From Actinomycetota bacterium (GTDB lineage Bacteria; Actinomycetota; Actinomycetes; UBA12327), in contig JAPLBW010000185.1 of the NCBI GenBank assembly GCA_026392555.1, positions 1-5,552 on the forward strand: a DNA stretch of 5,552 nucleotides. The letters are read 5' to 3'. Made by a program: the position numbers and the translations under genes. Below the pieces are notes generated by a model. The model did not search any database, was not told the origin of the DNA, and saw only the letters and a program-made list of their open reading frames with translations. Below, in pieces: positions 1 to 5,552 of this stretch (its first letter is position 1; each line of letters begins with the position of its first letter).

Positions 1-27
1 GAAATTGTTGAAGCCGACCCGGCCTAA
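1..27 (+). CDS. rpoZ: C-terminal tail of upstream gene, probably RNA polymerase omega subunit (partial)
   Basis: Frame 1 is open from the window edge and reads EIVEADPA followed by TAA at 25-27. Only eight residues are visible, too few to identify a protein by sequence. The assignment rests on gene order: in actinobacteria such as Mycobacterium tuberculosis, rpoZ lies directly before coaBC (dfp) and metK. The acidic tail fits omega proteins of that group, which often end in a Glu/Asp-rich stretch. Omega is a small core RNA polymerase subunit that helps assemble and stabilise beta-prime. The stop codon lies 19 bases before the coaBC start, so the two genes are probably co-transcribed. The alternative is that this is the end of some unrelated ORF. 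Confidence 0.45.
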   Translation, partial: EIVEADPA

Positions 28-34
28 TCTCGGG

Positions 35-41
35 TAATACT
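35..41 (+). promoter_or_regulatory. Possible -10 element for a leaderless coaBC transcript
   Basis: TAATACT ends five bases before the coaBC ATG, and the 19-base gap has no purine-rich ribosome-binding site. In actinobacteria a -10 element this close to a start codon is typical of leaderless transcripts. The match to TANNNT is imperfect; a second candidate, TAATCT at 25-30, fits TANNNT but lies further away. No convincing -35 is visible. Translational coupling from the upstream gene is an equally simple explanation. Confidence 0.25.
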
Positions 42-46
42 TCCCC

Positions 47-1228
47 ATGAGCACCACTCAACGCAGTGTCGTCCTTGGGGTTTCTGGTGGCATCGCCGCC
101 TACAAAGTCGCACAACTTTTACGCCTTTTTACTGAGGGTGGCTTTGATGTGCGCGTAGTTCCCACCCATGCGGCCTTGGAGTTTGTCGGCAAAGCCACCT
201 GGGAAGCACTGTCTGGGCATCCCATCGCATCCGATGTGTGGACTGACGCTCATGACGTGCCGCATGTGATGGTCGGACGTGAAGCAGACCTGGTCTTTGT
301 TGCCCCTGCCACGGCTGACCTGATGGCCCGCGCGGCCCACGGGCTGGCCAACGATTTGCTCACCAATGTGTTGCTCACGGCTACCTGCCCGATCGTCCTG
401 GCGCCGGCGATGCACACCGAGATGTGGGAAAACTCAGCCACCCAAGCCAACGTTGCCACGTTGCGTAGCCGCGGGGTCATCGTCCTCGATCCTGATGAAG
501 GCCGCCTGACCGGTGCAGATTCGGGCAAAGGTCGATTGCCCGAGCCGCAAGCACTCTTTGATGCAGCTGTTGCCACTTTGCAAGGCAATCCTGCAGACCT
601 TGCTGGCAAACGTGTTGTTGTTTCTGCTGGTGGCACGCGCGAACACGTTGATCCGGTGCGCTTCTTGGGTAATCGATCATCTGGTCGTCAAGGATTTGCA
701 GTAGCCGCCGCCGCTGCGCGTAGGGGAGCCGAGGTGACACTCATTGCCGCCAACGTTTCGCTTCCCACACCAGCTGGCGTCAAGCGCGTTGATGTGGTCT
801 CCGCGCAGGAACTGCACGATGAAGTGATGCAGTATTCGGTGGGTGCAGATTTTGTCGTGATGGTTGCTGCCGTTGCAGATTTTCGTCCCGTCGCCACCAC
901 CGACGTCAAGATCAAGAAGTCGCGAACCCCTGATCCCATTGCACTGGAACTGACCACGGATGTCTTGTCGGCGTTGGTCGAGCACCGGACGGGCGGACAA
1001 GTCATCATCGGTTTTGCCGCTGAAACAGGCGACGCCGACACTTCCGTTTTGGAATTCGGAAAGCAGAAGCTGGCAGCCAAGGGCTGTGACGTCTTGGTGG
1101 TCAATGACGTCGGCCCCGATGGGGCCTTTGAATCGGCAACGAATGAGGTCTACATCTTGGATGTTCCCCGAGCCGACAAAGCCCTCATCGCTGAAGCGTT
1201 ATGGGACACCGTTGCAGGACGATCTTGA
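47..1228 (+). CDS. coaBC: Bifunctional phosphopantothenoylcysteine decarboxylase / phosphopantothenate-cysteine ligase
   Basis: This 393-residue cytosolic fusion enzyme joins cysteine to 4'-phosphopantothenate using CTP (CoaB, C-terminal half), then decarboxylates the product to 4'-phosphopantetheine on FMN (CoaC, N-terminal half). These are two consecutive steps of coenzyme A synthesis. The CoaC half (about 1-180) shows the flavin-binding GVSGGIAAYK at 11-20, the catalytic His at H73, APATA at 86-90, and PAMHTEMW at 120-127. The CoaB half (about 186-390) shows GGT near 195, NRSSG at 209-213, AAVADFRP at 274-281, the KIKK loop at 288-291 and GFAAET at 322-327. Length is normal for the family (about 400). 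Two oddities stand out: the usual Asn of the PxMNxxMW motif is His123, and no Cys lies in the substrate-clamp segment around 150-165; the protein has only C114 and C349. From memory both are actinobacterial traits. The ATG at 47 puts the flavin motif at its usual N-terminal position, but no ribosome-binding site precedes it. Confidence 0.97.
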   Translation: MSTTQRSVVLGVSGGIAAYKVAQLLRLFTEGGFDVRVVPTHAALEFVGKATWEALSGHPIASDVWTDAHDVPHVMVGREADLVFVAPATADLMARAAHGLANDLLTNVLLTATCPIVLAPAMHTEMWENSATQANVATLRSRGVIVLDPDEGRLTGADSGKGRLPEPQALFDAAVATLQGNPADLAGKRVVVSAGGTREHVDPVRFLGNRSSGRQGFAVAAAAARRGAEVTLIAANVSLPTPAGVKRVDVVSAQELHDEVMQYSVGADFVVMVAAVADFRPVATTDVKIKKSRTPDPIALELTTDVLSALVEHRTGGQVIIGFAAETGDADTSVLEFGKQKLAAKGCDVLVVNDVGPDGAFESATNEVYILDVPRADKALIAEALWDTVAGRS

Positions 1229-1258
1229 CACTAGGGTTCTGCGTTCAGCCGCGCCCCT

Positions 1259-1287
1259 CTAGGATAATCACTCCCGCAAGGGCCTAG
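1259..1287 (+). other. Inverted repeat and GNRA-capped hairpin in the metK leader
   Basis: CTAGG (1259-1263) is complementary to CCTAG (1283-1287). Inside it, CCC (1273-1275), the tetraloop GCAA (1276-1279) and GGG (1280-1282) can form a short hairpin stacked directly on the outer arm, leaving a nine-base bulge at 1264-1272. Another CTAGG at 1231-1235 could compete for the same CCTAG. The bulge and 5' arm overlap the candidate -10, so this could equally be a DNA operator. It does not resemble any SAM riboswitch class I know well, and no run of T follows, so it is not an ordinary terminator. Confidence 0.35.
1260..1268 (+). promoter_or_regulatory. Candidate -10 element of a metK promoter
   Basis: TAGGATAAT holds two overlapping -10-like hexamers: TAGGAT (1260-1265), a common actinobacterial housekeeping form, and GATAAT (1263-1268), five of six to the consensus. 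Either would start transcription around 1272-1275 and give a leader of about 45 bases. The -35 region at the right distance (near 1237-1242) is poor. A perfect TTGACA at 1225-1230 overlaps the coaBC stop but lies too far upstream to pair with this -10. Confidence 0.4.
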
Positions 1288-1308
1288 TCAAAAAGCACTG
1301 TATTTACG

Positions 1309-1313
1309 AGGAG
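1309..1313 (+). promoter_or_regulatory. metK ribosome-binding site
   Basis: AGGAG, extended as GAGGAGA, lies six bases before the ATG at 1320. It is a strong match to the 16S rRNA tail and fixes the metK start. Confidence 0.85.
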
Positions 1314-1319
1314 ATTTTC

Positions 1320-2513
1320 ATGAGTCGTCGCCTGTTTACGTCTGAATCAGTGACCGAAGGTCACCCGGACAAGATGGCTGACCAAATCAGCGACTCGATC
1401 CTTGATGCGCTGTTGGCTAAGGACAGTCAGTCACGCGTAGCAGTGGAAACCATGTTGACCACTGGGCTGGTGCACGTCGCTGGTGAGGTCACCACGGAGG
1501 CATACGTTGATATCCCCGCCATCGTTCGTGAGCGCGTCTTGGAGATTGGCTACGACTCCTCGGATAAGGGATTCGACGGTCGCTCCTGCGGAATTTCTGT
1601 TTCCATTGGTAGTCAATCCGCTGACATCGCTCAGGGTGTTAATGACGCTGTTGAAGAACGCAGCGAAGGCTCATCGGACCCGCTGGACCAGCAAGGCGCT
1701 GGCGACCAAGGTTTGATGTTTGGTTACGCCTGCGATGAAACCCCTGAATTGATGCCTTTGCCCATCATGCTGGCTCAGCGCCTGGCCGAGCGCTTGACGT
1801 TGGTGCGCAAGAGCGGCGACGTGTCCTACCTTCGTCCCGACGGCAAGACCCAGGTAACCATTGAGTACGACGGCGACCGTCCAGTGCGCGTCGAGACCGT
1901 GGTGGTGTCAAGCCAGCACAAGGACGACATTGATATTCCCGGCCACATGACCCCGGACATTCGTGAACTCGTGGTCGACCCGATCTTGGCTGAGCTCGAC
2001 ATTGACACCGAGGGTTACAAGTTGTTTGTTAACCCCACCGGACGCTTTGTTGTCGGTGGCCCACAAGGTGACGCTGGATTGACCGGACGCAAGATCATCG
2101 TTGACACCTACGGCGGCATGGCTCGTCACGGTGGTGGCGCATTCTCGGGCAAGGACCCATCGAAGGTGGACCGTTCCGCGGCCTACGCGATGCGTTGGGT
2201 AGCCAAGAACGTTGTTGCTGCTCAACTTGCTAAGCGTTGTGAAGTCCAGGTCGCGTACGCCATTGGTGTGGCACACCCGGTCGGCTTGTTCGTCGAAACC
2301 TTTGGCACCGGCGTGATTGATGACGAACAGATTGCTAATGCGATTCACAACGCGTTCGACCTTCGCCCAGCAGCCATCATTGCTGACCTGAAGCTCAAGC
2401 GTCCGATCTACGCAGCCACGGCGGCCTACGGTCACTTTGGTCGCGAATTGCCTGACTTTACCTGGGAAAACATTGATCGCGTAGCCGCCCTGAAGTCGGC
2501 TGCTGGTATCTAA
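1320..2513 (+). CDS. metK: S-adenosylmethionine synthetase (methionine adenosyltransferase)
   Basis: This 397-residue cytosolic enzyme makes S-adenosylmethionine from methionine and ATP, releasing phosphate and pyrophosphate, and normally works as a tetramer. The three-domain family pattern is complete. GHPDK at 14-18 carries the ATP/Mg-binding His and Asp. The signature GAGDQGLMFGYA at 126-137 is intact. GGPQGDAGLTGRK at 246-258 contributes ATP-binding residues. The glycine-rich loop GGGAFSGKDPSKVDRS at 271-286 holds the phosphate-binding lysines and arginine; the usual Thr after Pro is Ser here, a mild change. Length is normal (about 380-405). The ATG at 1320 follows a strong ribosome-binding site, and the opening residues (RRLFTSESVTEGHPDK) match the usual start of the family. 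The gene lies 91 bases after coaBC with a possible promoter in between, so it may be expressed both from the upstream operon and by itself. Confidence 0.99.
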   Translation: MSRRLFTSESVTEGHPDKMADQISDSILDALLAKDSQSRVAVETMLTTGLVHVAGEVTTEAYVDIPAIVRERVLEIGYDSSDKGFDGRSCGISVSIGSQSADIAQGVNDAVEERSEGSSDPLDQQGAGDQGLMFGYACDETPELMPLPIMLAQRLAERLTLVRKSGDVSYLRPDGKTQVTIEYDGDRPVRVETVVVSSQHKDDIDIPGHMTPDIRELVVDPILAELDIDTEGYKLFVNPTGRFVVGGPQGDAGLTGRKIIVDTYGGMARHGGGAFSGKDPSKVDRSAAYAMRWVAKNVVAAQLAKRCEVQVAYAIGVAHPVGLFVETFGTGVIDDEQIANAIHNAFDLRPAAIIADLKLKRPIYAATAAYGHFGRELPDFTWENIDRVAALKSAAGI

Positions 2514-2514
2514 G

Positions 2515-2531
2515 TCTGCGCGTCAGGCAGA
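2515..2531 (+). other. Weak hairpin after the metK stop
   Basis: TCTGC (2515-2519) pairs with GCAGA (2527-2531) around a seven-base loop, starting one base after the metK stop codon. With only five base pairs and no following T-run, it is unlikely to stop transcription. It might protect an mRNA end or be chance. Confidence 0.25.
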
Positions 2532-2536
2532 GCGGG

Positions 2537-2542
2537 CATGAT
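2537..2542 (+). promoter_or_regulatory. Possible -10 element for a leaderless priA transcript
   Basis: CATGAT matches TATAAT at four of six positions and ends six bases before the GTG start of priA, the spacing expected for a leaderless actinobacterial message. No ribosome-binding site is visible before that GTG. No clear -35 is present, so the call is weak. Confidence 0.22.
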
Positions 2543-2548
2543 GGGCTC

Positions 2549-4513
2549 GTGACGCAGTCCGCAAGCACGCCAGCCCCCTTGGTGGCACAGGTCTTGCTTG
2601 ATGTCTCTCTGCCGCACCTTGATCGCACCTTTGACTATGCCGTCCCAGAAGCACTAGACGCCGCGGCTGTTCCTGGGGCGCGAGTTAGAGTGCGTTTTGC
2701 TGGACGAAAAGTCAACGGCTTCATCGTGCAACGCACCAACAGCACCGAGCACACGGGCAAACTCGCAGCTCTCGACACCGTTGTCTCTAATGAGCCGGTT
2801 CTCACCCCTGCAATTGCCGACGTCGCTCGACGAGTTGCTGATCACTATGCGGGGACCGTGGCCGATGTGCTGCGGTTGGCGATTCCACCGCGTCACGCCA
2901 AAGTCGAGGCCGAGGATGTAGCGCCTTTCGTGGCGCGTGAATCCAGTTCGTTGGATCAAGCCGATCACTGGGAGCGCTTAACAGCGGGCGCGCAATTTCT
3001 TGACGAACTAGCGCAGGGTTTGCCATCCCGCGCGGTTGTTGCCGCGCCACCGAGCCTGTCTATCGCTGAATTAATAGCACAAGCAGTCGTGCGTACGCGC
3101 GATAGTGCCGCTCATGACCAAGGCAAGTCCGTTCTTGTGGTGGTGCCCGATCATCGCGATGTTGACCACTTCGTGCAGGCTCTTGAAACCGCGTTGCCCG
3201 CTGACTGCGTTACGCGGCTCACCGCTGATGTGGGTCCATCGAAGCGCTATCGGCATTGGCTCAGCATCTTGCGCGGGCAATCCCGGGTAGTGGTGGGAAC
3301 CCGGGCGGCCATGTTTGCGCCGGTGTGTGAACCAGGTTTGTTCGTCATCGTTGATGACGGTGATGACCTGCACGCCGAACAGCACGCCCCCTACCCACAC
3401 GTTCGCGAAGTGTTGGCGATGCGGTCCATAGCTGAGTCCGCAGGAGTGCTGGTGATCGGACGCGTTCAGACCTGTGAGGGGGAGCGCCTCGTTCGCAGCG
3501 GCTGGGCGCGATCAATCAGTGCCGATCGAGAATTTGTTCGCTCGCTCTCTCCTCGAGTCCACACCGTCGGTTCGGATGCCGAATTAGAACGCGACCCTGG
3601 TGCCGTCAGTGCACGGTTGCCCAGCGTTGCGCTGCGAACAGCGCGAACAGCTCTAGAAAGCGGGCCGGTGCTCGTGCAGGTTCCGCGAGCCGGATATCTG
3701 CCGGTCGTTGCTTGCCAAAACTGTCGTGAAGTTGCGCACTGCGATAACTGTCATGGCCCATTGCGACTGACGGGGGCCGGTCGGGCCCCGATGTGTGGTT
3801 GGTGTGGAACGGTTCGGGCTCAACACGTGTGTGCCGCGTGTGGCAGTTCAGCACTTCGCGCGGTGCGCACCGGAGCTGGTCGAACCGCTGAGGAGCTCGG
3901 GCGGGCTTTTCCTGGCATTCAGGTCATTACCAGCGGACGCGAAGGTGTCGTGTCACGTGTGAGCGCCAAGCCCGCGCTCGTGGTCTCGACTCCGGGTGCT
4001 GAACCCATTGCGGAGGGCGGTTACAGCGCAGCGTTGTTGCTCGATGGCGATTCACTCTTGCATCGCGTTGACCTGCGATCGGATGAAGAAGCGTTGCGAC
4101 GATGGATGAATGCAGCCAGTTTGGTCAAGCCAACAGGTGATGTCGTCATCATGGCCGACCCTGCACACGCGTCGGTCCAAGCTGTGGTGCGGTGGGATCC
4201 GCTCGGGTTCGCCCACGCGGAATACGAGCAGCGCACGGTGGCTCACCTGCCACCGACTTCTCGGGTGGCTGCCCTCGACGGTCCGCCGCGTGGCATTGAT
4301 CAACTGATGGGGGAGTTGGAGTTGCCCGAAGTAGCCGAAGTCTTGGGTCCGGTTCCGCTGGATGAACCCGAACGTGTGCGGTTGATCATTCGGGTGCCGT
4401 TGGCACAGGGGGCTGCATTGGCCAAGGAATTGCATCGGGTGCAGTCCGTCCGGTCGGCGCGCAAAGTGGCCGATCATGTCGTGGTGCGCATTGACCCGCT
4501 TAATTTGATCTAG
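2549..4513 (+). CDS. priA: Primosomal protein N' (PriA), actinobacterial form with decayed helicase motifs
   Basis: PriA recognises stalled or broken replication forks and reloads the replisome. This 654-residue protein keeps the family layout: a 3'-DNA-end-binding domain at about 11-115 (LDRTFDYAVPE, then a VRVRFAGRKVNGFIV strand pair), two helicase-like lobes, and eight paired cysteines (C389, C392, C398, C401, C416, C419, C428, C431) that should bind two zinc ions. GTRAAMFAP at 250-258 matches the conserved GTRSALF segment. The ATPase motifs are lost. The Walker A position (about 165-172) reads AAPPSLSI with no GKT, DEEH is replaced by DDGD (269-272), and the QxxGRxGR motif is replaced near 519-527 by a sequence without its arginines. 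Family annotation describes actinobacterial PriA as lacking helicase activity, and the length (near 650 against 732 in E. coli) fits. Start choice: the GTG at 2549 lies 35 bases after metK and places the N-terminal domain correctly; no ribosome-binding site is visible. There is no frameshift, so the motif loss looks inherited rather than a recent break. Confidence 0.95.
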   Translation: MTQSASTPAPLVAQVLLDVSLPHLDRTFDYAVPEALDAAAVPGARVRVRFAGRKVNGFIVQRTNSTEHTGKLAALDTVVSNEPVLTPAIADVARRVADHYAGTVADVLRLAIPPRHAKVEAEDVAPFVARESSSLDQADHWERLTAGAQFLDELAQGLPSRAVVAAPPSLSIAELIAQAVVRTRDSAAHDQGKSVLVVVPDHRDVDHFVQALETALPADCVTRLTADVGPSKRYRHWLSILRGQSRVVVGTRAAMFAPVCEPGLFVIVDDGDDLHAEQHAPYPHVREVLAMRSIAESAGVLVIGRVQTCEGERLVRSGWARSISADREFVRSLSPRVHTVGSDAELERDPGAVSARLPSVALRTARTALESGPVLVQVPRAGYLPVVACQNCREVAHCDNCHGPLRLTGAGRAPMCGWCGTVRAQHVCAACGSSALRAVRTGAGRTAEELGRAFPGIQVITSGREGVVSRVSAKPALVVSTPGAEPIAEGGYSAALLLDGDSLLHRVDLRSDEEALRRWMNAASLVKPTGDVVIMADPAHASVQAVVRWDPLGFAHAEYEQRTVAHLPPTSRVAALDGPPRGIDQLMGELELPEVAEVLGPVPLDEPERVRLIIRVPLAQGAALAKELHRVQSVRSARKVADHVVVRIDPLNLI

Positions 4514-4525
4514 TGGCCTGAATAG

Positions 4526-4560
4526 GTGGGGGCACTTAAGGGCGTAGATTAGGCACCCAC
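4526..4560 (+). other. Imperfect inverted repeat before def
   Basis: GTGGGGGC (4526-4533) and GCACCCAC (4553-4560) are complementary at seven of eight positions around a 19-base spacer. The spacer contains the candidate -10 TAGATT. The pair could be a DNA-binding site over the promoter or a leader structure ending just before the ribosome-binding site. No T-run follows, so it is not a standard terminator for priA. Confidence 0.3.
4545..4550 (+). promoter_or_regulatory. Candidate -10 element of a def-fmt promoter
   Basis: TAGATT fits the actinobacterial TANNNT -10 pattern and lies 29 bases before the def ATG. It would give a leader of about 20 bases that still includes the ribosome-binding site. 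No good -35 is visible at 16-18 bases upstream. The 66-base gap after priA, larger than the other gaps except that before metK, makes an internal promoter plausible. Confidence 0.35.
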
Positions 4561-4566
4561 AGGACG

Positions 4567-4571
4567 AGGAG
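4567..4571 (+). promoter_or_regulatory. def ribosome-binding site
   Basis: AGGAG within GAGGAGAG lies eight bases before the ATG at 4580 and supports that start over any other. Confidence 0.85.
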
Positions 4572-4579
4572 AGTGACTC

Positions 4580-5122
4580 ATGACGGTTCAGTCGATCAGG
4601 CTTTTCGGCGATCCCGCCTTGCGCACCCCGGCCGAGCCTGTCGTTACTTTCGATAAGGAACTGCGCGTTTTGGTGCGTGACCTGACGGAAACGATGATCA
4701 TGGCGCCTGGTGGAGGACTGGCCGCTCCGCAAATTGGAGTGATGTTGCGCGTCTTTACTTATGACGTGGATGGCGAGCTCGGTCACTTGATTAATCCAGA
4801 CTTAGACCTCAGTGATGAAGAGCAAGAAGACCTTGAGGGTTGCCTGTCAATTCCTGACTTGTCGTACTCAACAATGCGCGCTACGCGTGTGGTCGCTAAG
4901 GGTTTCAATATGTACGGGGACCCTGTGACGATTGAGGGCACGGGCTACTTGGGTCGGGCTTTCCAGCACGAAACCGATCACCTTGATGGTGTGCTTTTTG
5001 TCGATCGACTTGATGAAGCCACGCGCAAGTTGGCGATGAAGCAAATCCGCGAGTCCGAATGGTTCGGTGTTGAACCGATCATCAAGGAAAACCCCCATCC
5101 CATGTTTGGGAAGGTTTACTAA
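4580..5122 (+). CDS. def: Peptide deformylase
   Basis: This metalloenzyme removes the N-formyl group from the first methionine of newly made proteins, acting at the ribosome exit in the cytosol. All three family motifs are intact in the 180-residue protein: GGGLAAPQIG at 44-53 (Q51 stabilises the transition state), EGCLSIP at 86-92 (C88 is a metal ligand) and QHETDH at 129-134 (H130 and H134 are metal ligands, E131 is the catalytic base). The EGCLS form and an unbroken active site indicate an active bacterial enzyme rather than one of the inactive paralogues. Length is close to the usual 165-200, with a short C-terminal extension (about 160-180) rich in charged residues and prolines. The stop codon touches the start of fmt, whose product adds the formyl group that Def later removes, so the two are almost certainly co-expressed. 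Confidence 0.98.
   Translation: MTVQSIRLFGDPALRTPAEPVVTFDKELRVLVRDLTETMIMAPGGGLAAPQIGVMLRVFTYDVDGELGHLINPDLDLSDEEQEDLEGCLSIPDLSYSTMRATRVVAKGFNMYGDPVTIEGTGYLGRAFQHETDHLDGVLFVDRLDEATRKLAMKQIRESEWFGVEPIIKENPHPMFGKVY
5111..5114 (+). promoter_or_regulatory. fmt ribosome-binding site inside the end of def
   Basis: AAGG, within GGGAAGG (5108-5114), lies eight bases before the GTG at 5123 and inside the last def codons. It supports the GTG as the fmt start and suggests coupled translation. Confidence 0.55.
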
Positions 5123-5552
5123 GTGCGCGTTGTCTTTGCCGGCACGCCGGAACCGGCCGTTCCCTCACTTCAGGCCCTTCTGGATTCGCATCACGACGTG
5201 ATCGCGGTGGTAACAAGACCCGATGCGCCGTCGGGCCGAGGACGAACTTTGACTGCCAGTCCCATTGCTGAGTTGGCCGCACAACACGGCATTGAGACCC
5301 TCAAGCCTGCTAAGCCGTCGGACCCGGAGTTCATGGCGCGCATGAGTGAACTTGCGCCGGACTGTTGTCCCGTGGTGGCCTACGGGGCTCTCATTCCGCA
5401 GTCGGTGCTCGACATCCCACGCATTGGCTGGATCAATCTGCACTTTTCGTTGTTACCGGCTTGGCGAGGTGCGGCACCGGTACAACATGCGATCAAAGCC
5501 GGCGACGAGATCACGGGAGCGACCACCTTCTTATTGGAAGCGGGCATGGATA
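5123..5552 (+). CDS. fmt: Methionyl-tRNA formyltransferase (partial, right end cut by the window)
   Basis: Fmt transfers a formyl group from 10-formyltetrahydrofolate to the methionine on initiator tRNA, preparing it for bacterial translation initiation. The reading frame from the GTG at 5123 is open to the window edge and gives 143 residues of an expected 310 or so: the folate-binding catalytic domain without the C-terminal tRNA-binding domain. It opens with MRVVFAGTPEPAVPSL, the typical family start. SGRGRTLTASPI at 37-48 corresponds to the variable loop that contacts tRNA. AYGALIP at 86-92 follows a strand, and INLHFSLLPAWRGAAP at 104-119 carries the catalytic Asn (N105) and His (H107). 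The last complete codon is D143 of the EAGMD segment, which aligns with the third catalytic residue (Asp146 in E. coli by family numbering). The gene starts immediately after the def TAA with no gap. Confidence 0.97.
   Translation, partial: MRVVFAGTPEPAVPSLQALLDSHHDVIAVVTRPDAPSGRGRTLTASPIAELAAQHGIETLKPAKPSDPEFMARMSELAPDCCPVVAYGALIPQSVLDIPRIGWINLHFSLLPAWRGAAPVQHAIKAGDEITGATTFLLEAGMD

Noticed and set aside
1225..1230. Perfect TTGACA as a -35 element
   Set aside because: It overlaps the coaBC stop, and nothing resembling a -10 occurs 16-19 bases downstream; the TAGGATAAT at 1260 is about 30 bases away.
960..1262. 100-codon plus-strand frame overlapping the end of coaBC and the metK leader
   Set aside because: It lies in another frame of conserved CoaB sequence, has low-complexity Ser/Arg-rich composition and has no ribosome-binding site.
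1229..1319. Known SAM riboswitch upstream of metK
   Set aside because: The 91-base gap lacks the multi-helix layout of SAM-I or SAM-IV and I could not find the conserved core of SAM-II; only a small hairpin is visible.
1908..2435. 175-codon open frame on the minus strand within metK
   Set aside because: It is fully antisense to the conserved metK core and has no family resemblance; its openness follows from metK codon use.
2514..2548. Intrinsic terminator between metK and priA
   Set aside because: The stem has only five pairs and is followed by GCGGGC rather than a T-run.
4052..4786. 244-codon open frame on the minus strand across the end of priA and start of def
   Set aside because: It lies opposite two certain genes, has a Gln/His/Arg-rich composition typical of antisense reading of GC-rich coding DNA, and shows no recognisable motif.
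1..5552. Undescribed system, mobile element, CRISPR array or horizontally acquired island
   Set aside because: Every long plus-strand frame is a conserved housekeeping gene in expected actinobacterial order, gaps are 0-91 bases, and I saw no long repeats, transposase motifs or abrupt change in base composition.

Overview
This 5.55 kb window is a dense, one-strand block of core housekeeping genes from an actinomycete-type bacterium (Actinomycetota). The evidence for the lineage is the gene order (rpoZ tail, coaBC, metK, priA, def, fmt), an actinobacterial-style PriA whose helicase motifs have decayed, and a CoaBC with actinobacterial active-site variants. By eye GC is above half but not as high as in Streptomyces, so an intermediate-GC lineage is likely. 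The species cannot be named from this window.

Layout, all on the + strand. Bases 1-27 hold the last eight codons and stop of an upstream gene, by position probably rpoZ (RNA polymerase omega). 47-1228 is coaBC (coenzyme A synthesis). A 91-base gap with a possible promoter and a small hairpin leads to metK (1320-2513, S-adenosylmethionine synthetase). A 35-base gap leads to priA (2549-4513, GTG start, replication restart factor without a working helicase core). A 66-base gap with a possible promoter leads to def (4580-5122, peptide deformylase). fmt (methionyl-tRNA formyltransferase) starts with GTG directly after the def stop codon and runs off the right edge at 5552. No gene-free stretch exceeds 91 bases. 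I saw no tRNA, rRNA, CRISPR array, insertion sequence or attachment site.

The genes share supply roles rather than one pathway. CoaBC makes 4'-phosphopantetheine for CoA, and MetK turns methionine into the main methyl donor. Fmt formylates initiator Met-tRNA and Def later removes the formyl group from new proteins, so def-fmt is a functional pair. PriA serves replication restart. Short gaps suggest a largely co-transcribed cluster, with possible internal promoters before metK and def. Two translation styles appear: metK, def and fmt have purine-rich ribosome-binding sites, whereas coaBC and priA have none visible and may be read from leaderless transcripts or by coupling.

I found no convincing undescribed system. 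The points most worth a second look are the metK leader, the degraded PriA helicase core, the CoaBC active-site substitutions, and the start-site structure before priA.
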